The position numbers were made by a program, and so were the translations under genes. Source: Gammaproteobacteria bacterium (GTDB lineage: Bacteria > Pseudomonadota > Gammaproteobacteria > Burkholderiales > Thiobacillaceae). Taken from it: a DNA stretch of 7,482 bases. The stretch spans positions 1-7,482 of the forward strand of contig JAHJNP010000047.1 in assembly GCA_018820745.1 (NCBI GenBank), given 5' to 3'. This document shows positions 5,504 through 7,482 of the stretch, piece by piece; positions within the stretch are counted from its first letter, which is position 1; the number at the start of each line of letters is the position of its first letter. The notes under the pieces were generated by a model that saw only the letters and a list, made by a program, of their open reading frames with translations, had not been told where the DNA came from and ran no database searches.

Positions 5504-6687
5504 ACCCAGCGCCCGCCGGCCAGCCCCACCATCAGCCGCACGCCGCCATACGCCAGCCATGACAGCATGCGATGCGGCCAGGCGCGACGCTGCCAGCCGG
5601 CGGCGTCGAGCGGAACGGACTGGCTGATGGTGTGGTGCAGGCGTTGCCGCAGGTCGTGCGCGAAGGCCGCGTCGTCGACGACGATGTTGGCTTCGCGCGC
5701 GAGCAACAGGCTGAACGGATCGATGTTGCTGGAGCCCACGGTGGCCCAGTGGCTGTCGACCACGGCGACCTTGGCGTGCAGCTCGCTGGCCTGGTATTCG
5801 TGAATGGACACGCCGGCGGCGAGCAGGTCGCGATAGAGGGCACGCGCGGCGGCCAGAAAAAAGGGGTGGTCGGTGTGGCCCTGCACCAGCAGGTGCACCC
5901 GTACGCCGCGCGCAGCAGCATTTTTGAGCAGCCGCCTGAAGCGGTAGCCGGGCAGGAAATAGGCGTTGGCGAGGATGATTTCGTCGTGCGCCAGCGCCAG
6001 CGCGGTGAGGTAGGCCCGCTCGATGTCACGGCGATGGGCGAAGTTGTCGCGCACGACGAAGGCGGCGCGCATGTGGCCGTCGGTCGGCCAGGACGGCTGG
6101 ATCTGCGGGGGCCGGCTTTCGCCGGCACGCAGTTGGGTCAATGCCACCAGCTGCCACAGATGCCGCACGCTTTGATGAATTTCGGCAAGCAGCGGGCCCT
6201 GCACTTCGACGCTGAAATCGAGCCGCGGCACGTCGAAGCGCGCCGGCTCGAAGTCGTCGATGAGGTTCATGCCACCGACCAGGGCGACGCGCGCGTCAAT
6301 CACCGCCAGCTTGCGGTGCAGCCGCCGCAGGCTCCTGGGATTGGAACGCCAGCCCCGGCCCGCCAGCGGACGATAAAGCAGCACGCTGACGCCTGCCGTT
6401 CTGAGCGCATCCAGCCAGGCGGCCGGCAGCTCGCGCGAACCCACGCCATCGATCAGCAACTGCACCCGCACGCCGCGCCGGGCGGCGCGGATCAGGGCAT
6501 CGCGCACCGCCTCGACACTGGGGTCGACGTTGAAAATATAGGTTTCAAGATGGATTTCCCTGTGCGCGGCGTCGATGGCCGCGATCAGCGCCGGAAAGAA
6601 TTCGGCGCCACTTTGCAGCAAGCGCAGCTGGTTGCCGGAAACCAGCCCGGCATTGCGAAAGAACAGTTTGCGCAGGCGCGCTTGCAT
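5500..6687 (-). CDS. clsB: Cardiolipin synthase, ClsB/YbhO type (phospholipase D family)
   Basis: Cardiolipin synthases of this group join phospholipid head groups by phosphatidyl transfer at the cytoplasmic membrane. The product is 395 residues, similar to E. coli ClsB. It lacks the two N-terminal transmembrane helices of ClsA, which supports the ClsB type. The start region GNQLRLLQSGAEFFPALIAA and the segment HLETYIF are typical. Two HKD motifs are intact: HRKLAVID (H124, K126, D131) followed by VGGMN, and HAKVAVVD (H304, K306, D311) followed by VGSSNIDPFS. The ATG at 6687 was chosen; a GTG directly before it (6690) is equally possible. No strong ribosome binding site is visible. It starts 55 bp after the ybhP-like stop, the E. 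coli ybhP-ybhO order, so an operon is likely. A toxin relic follows directly after its stop. Confidence 0.93.
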   Translation of the reverse strand: MQARLRKLFFRNAGLVSGNQLRLLQSGAEFFPALIAAIDAAHREIHLETYIFNVDPSVEAVRDALIRAARRGVRVQLLIDGVGSRELPAAWLDALRTAGVSVLLYRPLAGRGWRSNPRSLRRLHRKLAVIDARVALVGGMNLIDDFEPARFDVPRLDFSVEVQGPLLAEIHQSVRHLWQLVALTQLRAGESRPPQIQPSWPTDGHMRAAFVVRDNFAHRRDIERAYLTALALAHDEIILANAYFLPGYRFRRLLKNAAARGVRVHLLVQGHTDHPFFLAAARALYRDLLAAGVSIHEYQASELHAKVAVVDSHWATVGSSNIDPFSLLLAREANIVVDDAAFAHDLRQRLHHTISQSVPLDAAGWQRRAWPHRMLSWLAYGGVRLMVGLAGGRWV

Positions 6688-6705
6688 CACCGCTGGCCGA
6701 CATTC

Positions 6706-6721
6706 GGCCCGGGGACGGGCC
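6706..6721. other. GC-rich hairpin between ybhP-like gene and clsB
   Basis: GGCCCG (6706-6711) and CGGGCC (6716-6721) form a perfect 6-bp inverted repeat around a 4-base loop, 19 bp before the clsB start. No T run follows, so it is not a typical terminator. It could reduce translation or protect the processed transcript, or be chance in GC-rich DNA. Confidence 0.4.
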
Positions 6722-6742
6722 GCCTACCACGCACACGGGTCA

Positions 6743-7482
6743 TCAGGCCGGCCGGAGCTTGGCGGTGAGCGCGGCGTGGTCGGAAATGCGGTGCCAGGCG
6801 TTGCCGGTTTGGACGTGCGCAGCCTCGATATTGAAGCGCCGCACATAGATGCGGTCGAGCTGGAACATCGGCAGGAAGGACGGGTAACTGCGCGCCGACC
6901 TGCCGTGGTGGGTCTCGAACACCTCGGCCAGCCCCAGCTCGTCATGAAAATAACGGCCGACGCGCATCTGCCAGTCGTTGAAGTCGCCCGCCAGGATCAG
7001 CGGCGCGCCATCCGGCACCAGCTTGTGCACACGCGCGACAATCATCGCCAGCTGGCGCTTGCGCCCGCCCTCGGTCAATCCAAGATGCACGTTGATGCAG
7101 TGCACCGGCGTGGCCATGCCGGGCACCTCGATTTCGCAATGCAGCATGCCGCGGCTTTCGTAGGCATGGGCGGAAATGTCCTCGTTTTCCCAGGACAGGA
7201 TCTTGTAGCGCGACAGGATGGCATTGCCGTGGTGGCCGGTGTCGTAGACGCAGTTCTTGCCGTAGGCGAAATCGGTATAGACGTGGCCGGCCAGAAACTC
7301 GGTCTGCGGCCGGCCCGGCCAGTGCTGGAAGCGGCTGGCGCGCAGGCCGTGGCTGCCCTGCACTTCCTGCAGGAAGACGATGTCGGTTCCCAGGGTGCCC
7401 AAGCGGTCGCGCAGTTCGTGCACGGTCAGCCGCCGGTTGAATTGCGACAGGCCCTTGTGGATGTTGTAGCTGGCGATGTGCA
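6743..7482 (-). CDS. ybhP: YbhP-like endonuclease/exonuclease/phosphatase family protein (5' end outside window)
   Basis: This is a member of the Mg-dependent EEP fold (DNase I, exonuclease III, inositol phosphatases and sphingomyelinase relatives). The substrate of YbhP-type proteins is not established as far as I know. The 245 visible residues run from the edge (HIASYNIHKGLSQFNRRL) to the TGA at 6745-6743. Family motifs are in order: SYNIHKG, FLQEV with the metal-binding Glu, GNAILSR, HCINVHLGL, LAGDFNDW with the catalytic Asp and Asn, and SDHAAL with the catalytic His. Compared with E. coli YbhP (about 250 residues) only a few N-terminal residues are missing. An internal GTG at 7423 would remove the SYNIHKG motif and is not the true start. 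Next to clsB, a link to lipid metabolism is plausible but inferred. Confidence 0.9.
   Translation of the reverse strand, partial: HIASYNIHKGLSQFNRRLTVHELRDRLGTLGTDIVFLQEVQGSHGLRASRFQHWPGRPQTEFLAGHVYTDFAYGKNCVYDTGHHGNAILSRYKILSWENEDISAHAYESRGMLHCEIEVPGMATPVHCINVHLGLTEGGRKRQLAMIVARVHKLVPDGAPLILAGDFNDWQMRVGRYFHDELGLAEVFETHHGRSARSYPSFLPMFQLDRIYVRRFNIEAAHVQTGNAWHRISDHAALTAKLRPA

Noticed and set aside
5572..6768. Long + strand reading frame opposite clsB (398 codons)
   Set aside because: Antisense shadow in GC-rich DNA. The - strand carries both intact HKD motifs, while the + strand product has no recognisable domain.

Overview
The window looks like a chromosomal segment of a Gram-negative betaproteobacterium (inference). 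The grounds are a recA-recX pair, a porin of the betaproteobacterial 16-strand type ending in Phe, a ybhP-clsB pair, and GC-rich codons. No species can be named. Only recA and recX are on the + strand. Everything to their right is on the - strand, so the two blocks converge at about 750-930.

Layout. 1-751: the 3' end of recA, overlapped by a complete recX. 752-1539: a small mobile-element relic, made of a direct-repeat array of REP-like units (810-930), a decayed REP-associated tyrosine transposase (RAYT) on the - strand, and an inverted copy of the repeat (1521-1539) fused to the broken 5' end of the transposase. 1604-3933: two genes with a 4-bp stop/start overlap, encoding a TPR protein with a glycosyltransferase-like C-terminal domain and a small DxD glycosyltransferase. 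4008-5211: a monocistronic porin unit with a candidate promoter, a strong ribosome binding site, and an intrinsic terminator with a UUCG-type loop. 5309-5503: the C-terminal two thirds of a ParE/RelE-type toxin, directly after the stop of clsB. 5500-7482: cardiolipin synthase clsB, preceded by a ybhP-like endonuclease/exonuclease/phosphatase-family gene cut by the right edge.

How they fit together: recA and recX form a recombinase and its modulator. The TPR/glycosyltransferase pair probably glycosylates a protein or surface polymer, target unknown. The porin and ClsB both serve the envelope, in the outer membrane and in phospholipid synthesis respectively. The two decayed elements (RAYT relic and toxin relic) mark places where accessory DNA entered and degraded.

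I do not see a convincing new defence or mobile system. The most unusual part is the REP-like array with its broken RAYT. The TPR/glycosyltransferase pair is the next most worth following up.
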